Shown piece after piece: positions 10,810 through 23,780 of a DNA stretch of 64,000 nucleotides (the stretch's first letter is position 1; every line of letters begins with the position of its first letter). This DNA comes from Amanita rubescens. Lineage: Eukaryota > Basidiomycota > Agaricomycetes > Agaricales > Amanitaceae. Below the pieces are notes generated by a model. That model ran no database searches and was not told the DNA's origin. It worked only from the letters and a program-made list of their open reading frames with translations. The DNA lies in assembly GCA_015039365.1 (NCBI GenBank), contig WION01000122.1:62001-126000 (forward strand), written 5' to 3'. The position numbers were made by a program, and so were the translations under genes.

Positions 10810-13057
10810 ATGGCACACGCGCAGCAGCCTTCCGCATCATCCACGTCTCCAACTGTGGTCAACGTCAATGGTAGTCGCCTAGAAAAGGAATTTCCCATCG
10901 GCGTCGAGTCTGGCCAGCAAACGACAAGTCGTTCCTCCCTTCCACCTTTTATTGGGCAAACACCACATTCCGGGAAAATGTTAATCGTGTGCTTTGATGG
11001 AACGGGGAACGACTTTAACGCCGATAATTCGAATATTGTGCAGCTTGTCTCGATGTTGAAGAGAGACGATAAGACGAAGCAGATGGTTTACTATCAGGTC
11101 TGGCCCTTATTTCTCCATGACCCCCACAACAACTAATACGACATTATAGGCTGGCATTGGGACGTACGTTTCTCCTTCAGCACCTGTGTTCTCGCATATC
11201 GCGTCCAAGACATACAAAGTGAATCTTTCGGAATTCCGTCTTTCTTATTGCTCATTTACACAAGATCTTGGATGAAATGCTAGCATTGAGCCTCGATACG
11301 CACATAATGGGTAGGTACGACGTCCGTGATTCCGGGATAACGCTAATTCTGGTCAAACTCGCAGGCGGATATGAATTCTTGATGCAGAACTGTCCGTCTT
11401 TCCCATCTTTCCTTTTGGACTTTACCAACATTTCATGGCAGATGTTGCAGGAGATCGGATATGCATATTCGGTTCGTCCATTTGTCGGATGACGAGTGAC
11501 GAAAATTTTTCACTTATAGTGTTAACTTTGGCAGGTTTCTCTCGAGGCTCATGCACCGCACGGAGGTAACCTCGTCTTACTTCAATCCCAATTGAATCAG
11601 CTGACACGTCACCCAGCCTTGCAGGTATGCTTCACAAAATCGGGCTGCTACCGAAGGACAACCATCAGCAAATACCATTTGCGTGGAAGATGTACAAGAA
11701 GACGGATGACCCAAGGTGGAAGGAGTCAAACGCGTTCAGAAAGTCGTTCTCTATAGAAGTTCCGATTGAGTTTCTCGGTGTATGGTGTGTGCCCCCCTCG
11801 TGCTCCCCAAACAACTTCCTCATCTTGATCAAAGGGATACTGTGGATTCTGTTGGTTTCATTCCCAAGCGCCTCCCTTTCACCACTTCGAACAACATTGT
11901 CCGTACATTCCGACACGCCGTCTCCCTTGACGAGCGACGCTCCAAGTTCAAGATGGACCTTTGGAGCACTGCCACAGAAGACGAGCAGAAGCTGTCGAAC
12001 CAAAAGCCCGAACATTTTCAAGAACTACAAAAGCAGCACGAAGAGGATAGGAAGCATTCCATGCAATTGTTTCATAAACATTCATCCAAATTATCGCGGC
12101 TCCAAGCCAAGACTAACGGTCACGATACTAACAGCAACGACGACGGCAAAGGAAGCAACGGTGGCCCTCAACACCGTACTTTCAACGGAGAGCTCGTAGT
12201 TCTGGAAGACTTGAAGAGAGAGGACCAAAAGATGGACTACTACGAGTCGACGTATTCTGACCGGTACAACGGGCCGACGGATGTGGACGAGGTTTGGTTC
12301 GCAGGGTGTCACGGCGGTATGTGTTTACTTGACGCTTATTTAGTATCCCTCTATTGACACCGTACACGCAATAGACATAGGTGGCGGTTACGTTCCAAAT
12401 GGAACGCGCTATGGCCTCCCCCGGATTCCACTCCGTTGGATGGTGAGGGAATGCTTTAAAACCAAGTCGGGGATTATATTCAAGGCCGAAACGTTACGCG
12501 AGATCGGGATAGATCCCAACACATTACATCCTAAAGTCCTTCCTCGCCCTCCCGCTCTCTTTGACCAAGTAAAATCACAAGTCATTCAAACACCGACCTC
12601 CACGTCGCTCTTCAAATCTATTGGAAGTTTATTCCAGAGCTCCGAGGCAAAGAAAAAGGCTAAAGAGGCGGAAGAGGAAAAGAAGAAGGAACCTTTTATT
12701 AGTGAGGAGGAAGAAGAACTAAGGGACTCGCTATCGCCAAAGTTTGATCAGCTCAAGCTCGTGCGGTTCTGGTGGATTTTGGAAGTATTACCGGTTTCAA
12801 TGACATATCAAAAGACGAGTAATAAAAGGGTGTCGTATATCGGGTATGCGTACAACTTCTTTGATCGATTCGACGACTAATGCTTTACCTTTTCAACTAG
12901 AATCAACATGGGAAGGCCTCGAGTCATTCCGCAGGAGAAAACTATTAAATTCCATAGATCTGTCAAACTCAGAATGGAGGCTAAGTGTCGTAGGAAGGGA
13001 GATAAGTACGAACCCAGGCCGGATTTTAGCGGCTTCGAGCCCAAATGGGTCGACTGA
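10810..13057 (+). CDS. DUF2235 alpha/beta-hydrolase (Tle1-like phospholipase fold)
   Basis: Nine short introns must be removed; each has GT-AG ends and restores a frame expected for the family. The protein has a disordered N-terminus, then LIVCFDGTGNDF (about residue 58), NSNIVQLVSML, YYQAGIGTY, the nucleophile elbow IFGFSRGSCTAR (split by an intron inside GF), LAGMLHKIGLLP, GVWDTVDSVG, PFTTSNNIVRTFRHAVSLDERR, EVWFAGCHGDIGGGY with the family's Asp and His, and a charged C-terminal region ending FEPKWVD. DUF2235 proteins share a fold with bacterial type VI phospholipases; basidiomycetes carry many copies of unknown role. An acidic, Lys-rich insert (EAEEEKKKE) is near the end. It converges with the PKS, 209 bp between stop codons. 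Substrate unknown. Confidence 0.85.
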
Positions 13058-13266
13058 TTGACAATCCTTCTATATCTTTCTTCTCTTTTCTGGATTCCCC
13101 GTTGTTCCAGTATGCTCATTTCTCATTTCTCTCAACCGTATGACTACGAGACCCGAGCCGAGGTTAGGTCCTTCATCACTATCCAAGTTTACCATCAAAC
13201 ATATGTCACTCATGTTTTATGTACCGTTGATTTAATCGTGGTACTTCTATTATTATTTGTGGAATG

Positions 13267-16200
13267 CTATGACAATGCTATCGATCGATTATGATTTTCT
13301 AACCATTCTAGTGCTTGATGTATCACAGCAGATACCTCTTTCACCTTCCGACGCATATGAGTAAACATTTGTACGCAATTAAAAGGACAGCTTACATTTG
13401 TCGCATGGAAGGGGTTAAAATGATGACCTGGAATATCAAGCGTCATCAGCGGTGCACTTGTCAGCATCCTCCAGCCACGGGTTGCGGAATCAGGATCGTC
13501 TCTGTCTGAAAGCCATCGAGGGACGTCGGGAATACTAGGATTGTAAAACCCGTCTCTTGATCTGAGATAGACCATTGGCGGACACGATGTATCCAGAGAA
13601 CGTGGACGGAAGCTGGCCAACATCTTTGTATTCATGTTGAATTGCATCTTGATCCGCCTCTTCAACTCCGTTCCATGCCCACGAGAATCCAGATTGACGA
13701 CGGAGTTTATCACAGATTCAGGTAAAGGTACGTGAGTCAATGGATCCGGTGCGTCGATAAGCAGGATGCCTCTGACATCGACCCCTCTGGCTCGGAGTTG
13801 GTGACACATTTCGTATGCAACTATCCCTCCAAGAGACCAGCCTTTGGTGCTAAAATTCAGTATCAATAGAGGGTGACCATAGACACGCTTACCACCTAGT
13901 ATTACAGATGGTTGTTCGAGGCACCGCACGCGATCTGCGTAATAACCAGCCATCTTTGTAATGCTATCCCATGGATCCGCAGTTTCGAAATGGGGATTAT
14001 TAATCGCCCACACCGCCCGGTCAAAAGATGTCAAACGATTATAGCAGGTGGTCAACCCGCTCCCATCGTGGATTAAGATCAGTGGAACACGATCCGAGGG
14101 TAAATCTGGAACATGAAGAGGGAATGGGATCATATGTGGCCGTACTGAAGCAGGTAGAGCATCGAATGAAGTTTCGGATTTGGGTTCGAAGTTTTTCCGA
14201 TTTGCGCGAGAATGAAAGTCAAAATAATCCTGAAGGGCGCGTACAGTTCTGCAGGAGGCAAACAGATTCGACGGTAAATCCAAATTGAACTTCTTCCTGA
14301 GTTCGTACAAAGCTTCAATTGTCGTCAGCGAGTCCAGGCCGAGAAACTGTAACTCTTGATCATCCCGAATATCATTAACATTGATGTCGAGAACGGACGA
14401 AATGACCTCTCTGACATTGTTCCTTTCATCAGTTGCGTGGTACGCAGGGCAGGTGAGTTGGCCTTCGTCAAATACAAGCGTCCGAGGGGAAGAAGCGCCA
14501 CTCGCCGAGCGCGTGACAGTTGTACTTGTGATTGGGGACGAGAAGTCGTCAGAGTTACGTAAACTCGTGGCCTGAATTCTTTCGACAATCTCTTCTACCG
14601 TTTGACAACGGTAGAGGTCCCGAACATCGAATTTTGCTTGCGGAAACATATCCATAAGACCTTGGGCTATTTCAATCGACATCAAGGAATCAACTCCAAG
14701 GAATGAGAGATTGGCATCGACTTGCACATCGGACTGGTTGACGTTGCACGTGCCAGCGACAAGGGCAATGACGGAGGATGTCATATCAGTGACGTTGAGC
14801 AATTTGCTTTGGACCATCTGTTTGGTAAGGCGAAGCTTGTCAGTAATAAGTGACAGATTTAGGCACTCCGATGCAGTTGGTTGGGAAAAATGACCGCGAC
14901 TCCCCATACGCAAACTCTTCACGAAGCTCCGTAGGCGTGTTCTGCGATAATGCACGCCTTTCATAAAAGCAATGACCTTCTTTGGCTGCGAGGTTGAGAC
15001 AGCATAAGCGTCAGCGATCATGACGTTTTTCTCCGGAAGCCAGATACTGCTACAGTAGACGGCATACGACTCGTCTTGTTTTATGTACTTTTCAAGGACC
15101 TTCATGGAGCTAACCTCGCCGCATATATAAACATCATATTCATCACTTTTGAGATTCGCAATGAAACCTGCGACGTGTAGAAGCGTGTCTGTGAAGATCG
15201 GGTGGACACTGAATTTGTCTTCACGACTGACGCTTTGCATCACGAATTTAGCGTACCCTTCCATGCCATCGGAACTGACGGTCAGAGAAGTTATCGTTTG
15301 ATATTCCTTTGAATATCTGACGACTCGAGGGAAAATGATATCATAGATTGTCCGACTGGAGAACGCCTCCGAGTCACTTGCTGAATGCGGTTCAAGCATA
15401 GACGCAATCCTGCGGTCAATAGTCGGCTGGAGACATGCGAACTTTAACTGAGTTCGAACGCTTGGCTGCATGCGATATTGCCCACGGACGTGAACAAGTT
15501 CCTCTGAAGTTAGCTTAGCCCGAGAAGCGACTTCGAAGGTCCCAGTTCCTTCATCGACTCTGATTGTAACGATGACTGTTCTGTCGACATCTTCGTCGTA
15601 GACGAGTGGCCGAGGAAACTGCATGTCGCGGAGAACTGGATGGTTCACAGAGGAGTTCACACCTAGACACCGCATGGACGATTCAATGCCAGCGAAAACC
15701 AACTCCATGTACAACGAAGCAGGGCAAAGGGCCATCCCACCGACGCAATGACCTCTGATGTAAGGCGCCAGTTGGCTTATAGGAGTCTCAAATAGAGCTA
15801 CATGGCTATTTTCAGGACAAGGGTACTGAGCGAATGACCGCAACAAGCTGTATTCCAAAGGGTTTGACACGGCCGCCGCGCTTTCATGAGAAGCGCTTGG
15901 TTCGCGGTACGAGACCCAGAACTTGGACTTGTTGAATGGATACGATGGAAGACTAATGCATGAGATGGATTCTATATGGGAGAACACCTCGCGCCAAAGA
16001 ACAGGTATGCCAGACGCATACAGCGAGGATAGGCTTGACGTCAACGGGTACCATGCATCGTGACGGTTGTGAAGCGAAGGCAGTAGTAACACATTTTCCT
16101 GTATCAGTGGGTTGACCTTGAGCATTGGTAGTACTGTCGCATGAGGGCCGATTTCGATCCACGCATCAATGTTGAACTTGGATACAAGGGAGGCCACGCC

Positions 16201-19200
16201 ATTGTGAAACCGGACAGGTTCCACGCAATGACGAGCAAAATACGACGCGTCGAAACGCGTCCCATCACCGGCCAATACGAGTTCGCCATACACGTTAGAG
16301 GCGACGGGAATACTCGGAGCCAGAATCGTAATATCTTTTGCAGCGCTGGATAAGTCGTCGAGAATGGGGTCCATTGCGGGGCTATGATAACCAAACGGGA
16401 CCCGCAGAAACGTGTTTTCGCAATGAAAGTGACTGTCAATGAACTCTTTGAATGTCCTGAGATCATTGAGCGGACCAGCGACGACGCAATCGGCAGGACC
16501 ATTGCAGCATGCGATCGACAAGTCTGAGAGGCTCATAGAGCGCAACACGTTTTCCACGTCTTCGGCCGAGAGACGGACAGCGATCATTCCGGTAGCCCCC
16601 GTCGTGCATCTTTGAGCCATGATACTTGCACGGGTAGCAACCAACATCAATGCGTCACGGAGGGTCAAGGCACCAGCAATTACGAGCGCTGCATATTCTC
16701 CCAAACTGATGAAAGGTACATAAGGAAGGGACGTTCGCGTTCATGCCCGGAGAACTCACCTATGACCAATAACCGCTGCTGGCTTGAGGCCCCAAGACAT
16801 CCAAAGCTTAGCAAGGGCATATTCAACCGAAAGTAGGGCGCTTTGGAAAGCTCCAATCTCCGGCACGTCTCTGCCTTCGGAAGATCCGGTTCCGCGCGTG
16901 ATAATAGGAAGAATGCCAGAGAAGCCGGAGGAAGTGAGAATCGCGTGGCACTCGTCAATGTGGCGCCTGAACAGGGGGGACGAAGCATAAAGGGAGCTTC
17001 CCATGCCCAAATATTGGCTTCCTTGGCCAGAGAAGACGAATACTATGGTCGCATCTCGTTCTTTCGCTTGGACGATGCTGGCGCTTTTGAGCTTCTTGAT
17101 CAGTTCCTCTTTCGAACTTGCGGACACGGCCAATCGATATTCGTAAAGCATCCGCCTGGCTGACGCAGTATAAGCAATGTTCGCCAAAGATGTTTTTGCG
17201 CTCTCTTCGCTTGACAGCCACTGTAAATACTTGTCGCGTAAAGCCTCTGCCCCGGCGATATTCTTGGCTGATAATCCAAACACGAATGGCATATCTGATG
17301 GCGTATGTCGCATCCCGTTTCGGAAAAACTCCTCAACTGCAAGTGCCGTATTGGAGCCCGATGCGCCAAAGTTATTTAAAACAGCTACCCTTTTCGGCCC
17401 ATATCGGGACGGCTCCCATGAACTGGTAACCGTTGGGATAATGATGTTATCGTTTTCGAGGGGCCTTATACGGGGATTGAGCTTGCTTAGCGAAATTTGC
17501 CGGGGTATCGTGGAGTGTTGTAGCATGAGCAATAACTTTGCAAGGCCCGCAGCTCCAGAAGCTGCTTCGAGATGGCCGATGTTTGCCTTTATCGAAGTAA
17601 CGTAGAGAGGGTTAATAGCTTCACGTTGCTTGCAGAAGACTCGTCTGATGCTCTCTAGTTCGCAAACGTCTCCCGCCTGGGTACCAGTTCCATGCGCTTC
17701 AATTACGTTCACCTGCCGTGGATCTAACCCTGAGTTCTCCAGAAGCTGTTCGAGAAGCGAGGCTTGTGTTTCTGCGTGAGGATGCGTAATTGAATGCGCC
17801 AAACCACTTTGATTGACCTCTATGCCGCGGATGACACCCCAAACCTGATCTTGTTCGTTGATTGCGTCCGATAAACGCTTGAGCACGAAGACTCCACAGC
17901 CCTCCCCACGAGAGTAACCATCTGCAGAACCGTCAAACGGTTTGCACTGGCCCGTAGGGCTAAGGAAATGTGCTCTGTCTAGACCAAGGAACGCCTAGAA
18001 AGCAGCGTTAATGTCAGACCATACTTCGAGACGCGAGATGTGAACGTACGTCAGGGCTGGAAATGACATTGACGCCCCCAACCATGACAGCGTCGCAATC
18101 TCTGTTCATCAAAGCACGAGCTCCTTGATAGACGGCTGCGAGGGATGAAGAACATGCCGTATCAACTACCATTGAAGGACCACTCATTTGCATTGCATAG
18201 GATATCCGACCGGCAAGGAAAGCGCCCAGAGTACCTGATACTATTTAAAAAAACTGTACACCGAAGCATGTAGAGACGCGCACCAGTACTATAATAAACG
18301 TCAATTTCATCTTTGAGATTGTGGACGTAATCATGAGTAGCGACGCCAATGAAGCAACCAAATCGATGCGGTCGAAATGTGGGTGTTGAATTTGGAACGT
18401 ATCCAGCATCTTCTAGTGCCTCGTAGGCGGTATGAAGCAGAATGCGTTGCTGGGGATCCATACTTTTGGCTTCACGAGGGCTGATCTTGAAAAATCTAGT
18501 TAACCGCACATACGTAAATCGATGCCGCCTCCGATTAAGAAAGAGAGCTTACTGGTTATCAAACTCGTCAACGGTGTCGACGAAATTCCCTGTATGCACT
18601 TTCATGAAACGTTTGCTGGAAACGTTGTTTGAACCGTTATAGTCAGACACGCTGAATCGATGTTCTGGAATCTTGAAGTACGAGAAGGCGGGTAATTAGC
18701 AATGATCTTGTAATCATTAAGCAGTCTTTCTTACCTTTACAATCGTGTTGATTCCTCGTTCGAGAGTTTCCCAGAGTTGAGAAGTGTTGGGGGCACCAGG
18801 CATGTTAACGGCCATACCGACAATTGCAATCGGTTCTTGTTTCGGTAGCTTTTCTGCGAGTCCGCATATTTCATTATGTGTGGTCAAATCAAGCAGTGTA
18901 ACGTGGGAACCAAGCGCTCGTTCTACAGGTTTAGTGAGGCCTGTTCCGGGCCCTACGTTGAGCAGCTGTATGCGCAGGTCTTTAGGAGAAGTCTCGACAA
19001 CCTTATCAACGACGAGATCCCAGTTGACAGGCTGCGTGAGAAGCATGTCGAGTACTGTCTCGATGAGAGGTCTAGGATCATTATTCGTAATTAATTCGCC
19101 AGTATATGTCGACCGAATAGGGATTTGAAGATTAGAAACGTCGGGAAATGATATTTTTCTCTCGGATATATCAACCAGGATTTGCTTTCGCATACTCTCT

Positions 19201-20073
19201 TCATGAACGCGGGCGTGATAAAGGGTGTCGACCGTGGTCCTATGAATGAATACGCCAGGTCCGAAAGTACCGGAAAACGTTGCCAAGACGCCTGGTTGAC
19301 CGGATATAGTAACAGAAGAGTCGTCCATGACGGCCGTCAAGTAAAGAGAGGCAGTCCCAGATTCCTGCACAAGGAAGAAGGTTAAGCGGTTCCATAATTA
19401 GGCACGAAGAGCGTTTGATTACCTTGTTAAACTTTTCGAGAGCTGCTTCTGCGGCCTGACGTCCCAAACCGAAAAATACGAGACTCCAGGGCAGTGAAGG
19501 ATGAACTGATGGTGTGCAGACGGACAACTCCTTTTTTCGATAGAGTTGACTGCGAATACCGATCCAAAGGGCCAAGCGAAAAATCTCCACAGCACGAGAA
19601 ATGAATTCGATGACTGTATTCGACGAGCTGACGACGCATGCTGGTAATATCCCCGAGGAGAAACCTAGAATTCCGACGTCGTATTTCTTGTTGCTCTTCA
19701 GAATATCGCTGAATGATGGATGAGGTTTTATTGACCCTCCGTTCCCTTCGGTAAAGGCAAGATAACGTAGAACTTGAACTAAGAAAAGGGTCGATCCAGT
19801 TATCACGGGATTATAGAGATAACGTTCGTCTTGCACTAGTAGAGATTCCTTTGTCGTAAATTCGGAAAGGCTGACCTGTATGTCGTCGAGAGCGGAAGAG
19901 CTGAGCGTCAAAAGCTCGGATACAAACGCTTGGAAGCATGCGACGAGTAAAACTGAGCAACAAGGGAGCTTAGCATCAGAGAGTGCCTGTTGGCGTGTCG
20001 CGGCGCTGCTAGCAGCATTCGTGCCTTGCCCCGCGAAAACGGGGATGAAGAGCAATTCTGAGGAACTCGCCAT
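13267..20073 (-). CDS. Non-reducing polyketide synthase, SAT-KS-AT-PT-ACP-ACP-TE
   Basis: Nine exons: 20073-19423, 19364-18735, 18671-18553, 18495-18284, 18234-18050, 17994-16760, 16705-13893, 13841-13396 and 13344-13267; about 2122 aa, normal for the family. In order: SAT; KS from about residue 390 ([14 protein letters not shown]) with Cys in VDTACSSS near 565 and His in EAHGTGT and [12 protein letters not shown] with [10 protein letters not shown] and [10 protein letters not shown] near 1011; product-template domain with His in RGHCVGG (about 1329) and Asp in [10 protein letters not shown] (about 1516); two ACPs with GVDSLMS (about 1683) and GLDSLTT (about 1803); thioesterase with GGWSLGG (about 1951) and His in IPGHHF. 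No reducing or methylating domains. This architecture fits basidiomycete orsellinic-acid-type synthases; the exact product is inference. All catalytic residues I can check are present. Confidence 0.93.
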
Positions 20074-22059
20074 TTTTGTTTTTGCGCTTGAACAGAGTGA
20101 TGGGGGATGTCGTTCTGTATCGGGGATTCGATCCTTTTATGTTGACTGAACCGTAACATCTATTCCGAGGCGACCCAGCGATAAACTACTCCGTTTTCCA
20201 ATGTTGGAAAAAAGCATGTGTCGAGAAGAAAGATACAATTTCAGGGTGCTGGCAATTTGCGTACAAGTCAGCGAACACATTGAGGCGCGTTCATACGTAC
20301 ATGCGGGAATTACTTGTCGATGGAGTCTGAGCGTTGTCTTAGAAGCTCCCTATGATTAAGACTGTTCGAGACGACAGAACCAAAGATATATGGCCCGACT
20401 AACTGGAGAGTATGTGCTTCCCGTCCCGCCAAATGCGTGACGGAATGAAAAGATGTTTGATCACGTGGCCGTCTCTTCACGACATCATAGCTTCGATCTC
20501 GCACGAGCGTTTTCCGGTCCGTTGTGTACAAACTTTCACGTGCACTCGAGGATTGAACGGAGCTTTTCCAAAATGTAACTTGGCCGCGGTTTGTAACATT
20601 TAGACAGCACCAATTACGCCCGTGCCTCGATGATTTATAAATGTCCCGCTTCTCAGGATTTTCCGCCAGAGTAAGGATGCTTCGGGCGTTAGGCTGAGTG
20701 AAGCTTCGAAGAAGGTAACTCGGCACAACAGACCCCCTTCCTCGATGGTCATGTAATAACCCTTCGATCGTCTTTCAAAATCCGGAACCATTCAGACCGT
20801 CCCAATTCCTTTGAGACACGCTCTGGATACAGAGATAGTACCAGGTCGTTCGAAATGACAAAGTTAAGTAATTGCAAAAAGCGCTAAAACGCAAACGCTT
20901 ACCTACTGTAAGTCCTCGGTGAAGCCGAGTAGCACAGTTATGTGTCAAACGAAAGTGTATGTTGGTCTTCCCCTGCTTTAACTATGGCTCGTCAAAAATC
21001 TTAACGCTATTCATAGAATGGCCGCGCCGCGACTTTGTACGGGGAGTTAAAGCACGCTGGCTGCTTCACTTGATCGCCGTCGGCGTATTAACATAGCAGA
21101 GGATCGGAGGCCAGACATTCTGCCCCGATCTGAAGGACTAATGCTTCGACCATCGCTCTATAGCCAGACTCCGAGCGCCCAGGAAACCCCTCGTGGTCGC
21201 CAAGCCAGTGCAGAGTGATTATTCTTTACACTCCTTGACAAGATAACTCTTCTATGAGAGCAGGCCGATAAACGCAGAAATTCAAACCACAAAGAGGTTC
21301 GTACGCATCAGATCAGGATAATCAGCCTCACCCTCGAAGCGCTTTGATCTACACTCTCCCCGTCCAACAGCCTTAAAAACTGAGCCGGAATACGCGATCA
21401 CCGCAAAGAGAATCTGCCTCAATTTAGTCACAAACTGGTGTTGAACAACGTTTATTTGTCTGCTACTGGCAAGGGACAGGTTACTATGGAACGACCTCCA
21501 CCTAATGAGGGAAGAAATATGTTAGCGGCCGTGTTCTTCAATTTGGAAATTTAGAAAAAGGGTTTAAATAAAGAAGTCTCAGCAGAATTAGATGTCGTCA
21601 AGCCTTCCCTTCCAAAAAAAAGAGAAGGTTGGGCTCATTAAAATCAGTTTTTTTGGAAATCATAGAGAACAGAAAAGAAGCGCGTCGACGAGTGAGATAC
21701 TCACATTAGAACTTGCTACGTTGCAATGTGTTGAACGTTTGTTGAATAAATTTTTCGTGTGCTGCTGTTTCAGTGTTTGTGCATGTGTAGGACTGTCCTG
21801 ATTTGTATTATTATTATTAGACCCCACCAACAAATACATGCAAAGACAAGTTGCGATTCCACTCTCCCGCAGCCAGCCAGCGATTTTGAGTATTCTTGCA
21901 AGCCTCAGTACGCGAAGCATCAGATCTCAGGAGTCAGAGGCGAAGAAGAATAATTTCGATGCACTCATGGCGCCGTTTCCCCATATTTGGTTATGACAAC
22001 AAGTGACAATACTCGGGACAGTGATCACCGAGATTTCACACTCAGAGACAACGTTCGTT
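20074..22059. other. 2-kb gene-free stretch upstream of the PKS
   Basis: No spliced frame or motif supports a gene on either strand; the longest frame (138 codons, minus, 20726-20310) shows no family features. Both the PKS and GFA promoters should be within it, since the two genes are divergent. Confidence 0.4.
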
Positions 22060-22714
22060 ATGCCCACAGAGCTAAGAGGTAGCTGCCACTGCGGAGCGGT
22101 CAGGTTTAGCGTTCAGTCTAGCACTCCAGTCCCATATCAGGTACGTCGCTGATGGTGTGAGACTGACTTTGGCTTATCTGAACCCTGCTATACAGCTGTG
22201 TTTCTGCTCAATTTGTCGCAAAGTGGGCGGAGTGGGAGGATCTATCAACTTGGGCGCGCATGCCAATACACTTCAAATATTGAAAGGAAAGGAACATTTA
22301 CGGTACCCTGATCCTTCCAGCCCGATCTCCGTAAGCTAATTACGTTGCTCAAGCGTCTATAAAGCTGTTCTCGACAGGGACACGCCAAATGAACGCATAG
22401 CCGCCTCGGAACGGAATTTCTGTTCCAAGTGTTCTTCCATGCTATGGCTTTACGATGAGACCTGGCCAGAATTACTTCATCCATTTGCTTCAGCGATTGA
22501 CGAGCCCGAGCTGCAACCTCCAGAGAAAATGGTAGGCAATTCCTCGTCTCTATATTTGGATTTTAGTATCTGAATACGATATTAGGTGTGCGTCTTGCTC
22601 AATTCAAAACCAGGGTATGTTCGTCTCCCTGAGGGTGAAAAAGAGCTGTACGAGGAATACGGCCCTCTCTCAATTGAGGAGTGGCACAAGAAGAACACTT
22701 TATACATAAAGTGA
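22060..22714 (+). CDS. GFA-domain protein (CENP-V/glutathione-dependent formaldehyde-activating fold)
   Basis: Four exons, 22060-22140, 22196-22302, 22354-22531 and 22586-22714, give 164 aa. Zinc-site cysteines are in GSCHCGAVRF, LCFCSICRKVGG and NFCSKCSSMLW, the three clusters of the GFA fold. Further family landmarks are INLGAHA, DRDTPNERIA, WLYDETWPELLHPFASAID and the C-terminal IEEWHKK. I placed intron 2 at GTACCC-CTCAAG because this yields VYKAVLDRDTPNE, the usual family sequence; a GTAAGC donor 28 bp later gives a poorer match. GFA proteins bind zinc; a true formaldehyde/glutathione role is proven for only a few. It is the only intact GFA gene here and lies about 1.07 kb upstream of 7TM copy B in the same direction. 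Confidence 0.9.
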
Positions 22715-23738
22715 AAGTAAAACAATTTATACTATGTTGTCAACAAGCTTAATGAAATTACGTTACCGTATGTCAATCATATTTTCGCGTGCCTAAAAAT
22801 GATGTTCAAGAGGTTAACGCTCATCCGGTAAATGTTGGGTTCGGGACTGTCCTTATGGGAAACGGAGGTATTCCGTATCAGTTATTTCGAGCTGATCGGT
22901 CCGAACACGCGAACCTCGGACGTATGCGTATTTCTCACACGGACCCGTGTCCAATCGGTCAACGTCTGTCTGCAAGGAATCGGTAACATATAGTGACCTT
23001 CTCAGTCGAATATGCCCGCGTGTCCGATGACACGATTTAGAGAAGAATTTGGATCTTTCACACTATCTTCGGTTGAGTTGTTATCTCAATTTTACCTTCT
23101 TTTCCCAAGTGCTGCGGAGCGTGTCCATGCTGAAAAATGACACCCCTTTGGCTGGTTACGCTCAGGCGTGTGCTGCTCAACACCGCTCTGTGGACCTTTT
23201 GGCCGCCTAGAGATAAGACCTTTTGCTTCTATGAGGATGCGGTGTCCATCCGATCTATGCATTCTCCGGAGTCTGAGAGGGATGTGGATAAGATAAGAAC
23301 GCGGGCCAGAGTAGGGATGAAAACGTAACGTTGCATTATCTACCAACAGAAACGCCAAAAATGAATCACCAAGTTGAGGCTATTCTCGCTCAGTCTCTGC
23401 TGAAACCACTGACTGCCCAGTAGACCGTTCGCTTTTCCAATCCCGTCTGAATCACTCTTTACTACATTGAAGTTGGTACATGTCGGAGGAACTCGGGAGG
23501 TAAGCTATTGAATCAGAAGGCGAATCCATAGCTAATGTTCAGATTGGGCCTTACACGGGTGCTCACCTTTCCGATGAACGTTTGGTCATCCCGCGGGGCC
23601 GCCCATTGTGTCTTGACAGATACCTATGAGCGTAGTAGGATCCGTACAATCAGCGATCACCAGCGGCGCGCCCCTCGCTATGGAACAAGTGGCGGTTATT
23701 TTGCTCCATTCACTCTAACACTGGTTTTTTAGTTGCAG

Positions 23739-23748
23739 GATAAATACA
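23739..23748 (+). promoter_or_regulatory. TATA-like element of 7TM copy B
   Basis: GATAAATACA, 33-42 bp before the ATG, preceded by a CACTCTAACACTGG block also present upstream of copy C. Confidence 0.4.
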
Positions 23749-23780
23749 GGTGTCAAGTCGAAAGAAGCCAACAGCACACA

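Noticed and set aside
13267..20073. Two separate PKS genes (frames 16704-13267 and 17886-16756)
   Set aside because: A 54-bp intron (16,706-16,759) joins them exactly within the AT motif [10 protein letters not shown], so they are one gene.
22789..22986. 65-codon frame in the spacer between the GFA gene and 7TM copy B
   Set aside because: The duplicated spacer at 26.43-26.66 kb has indels that break it.
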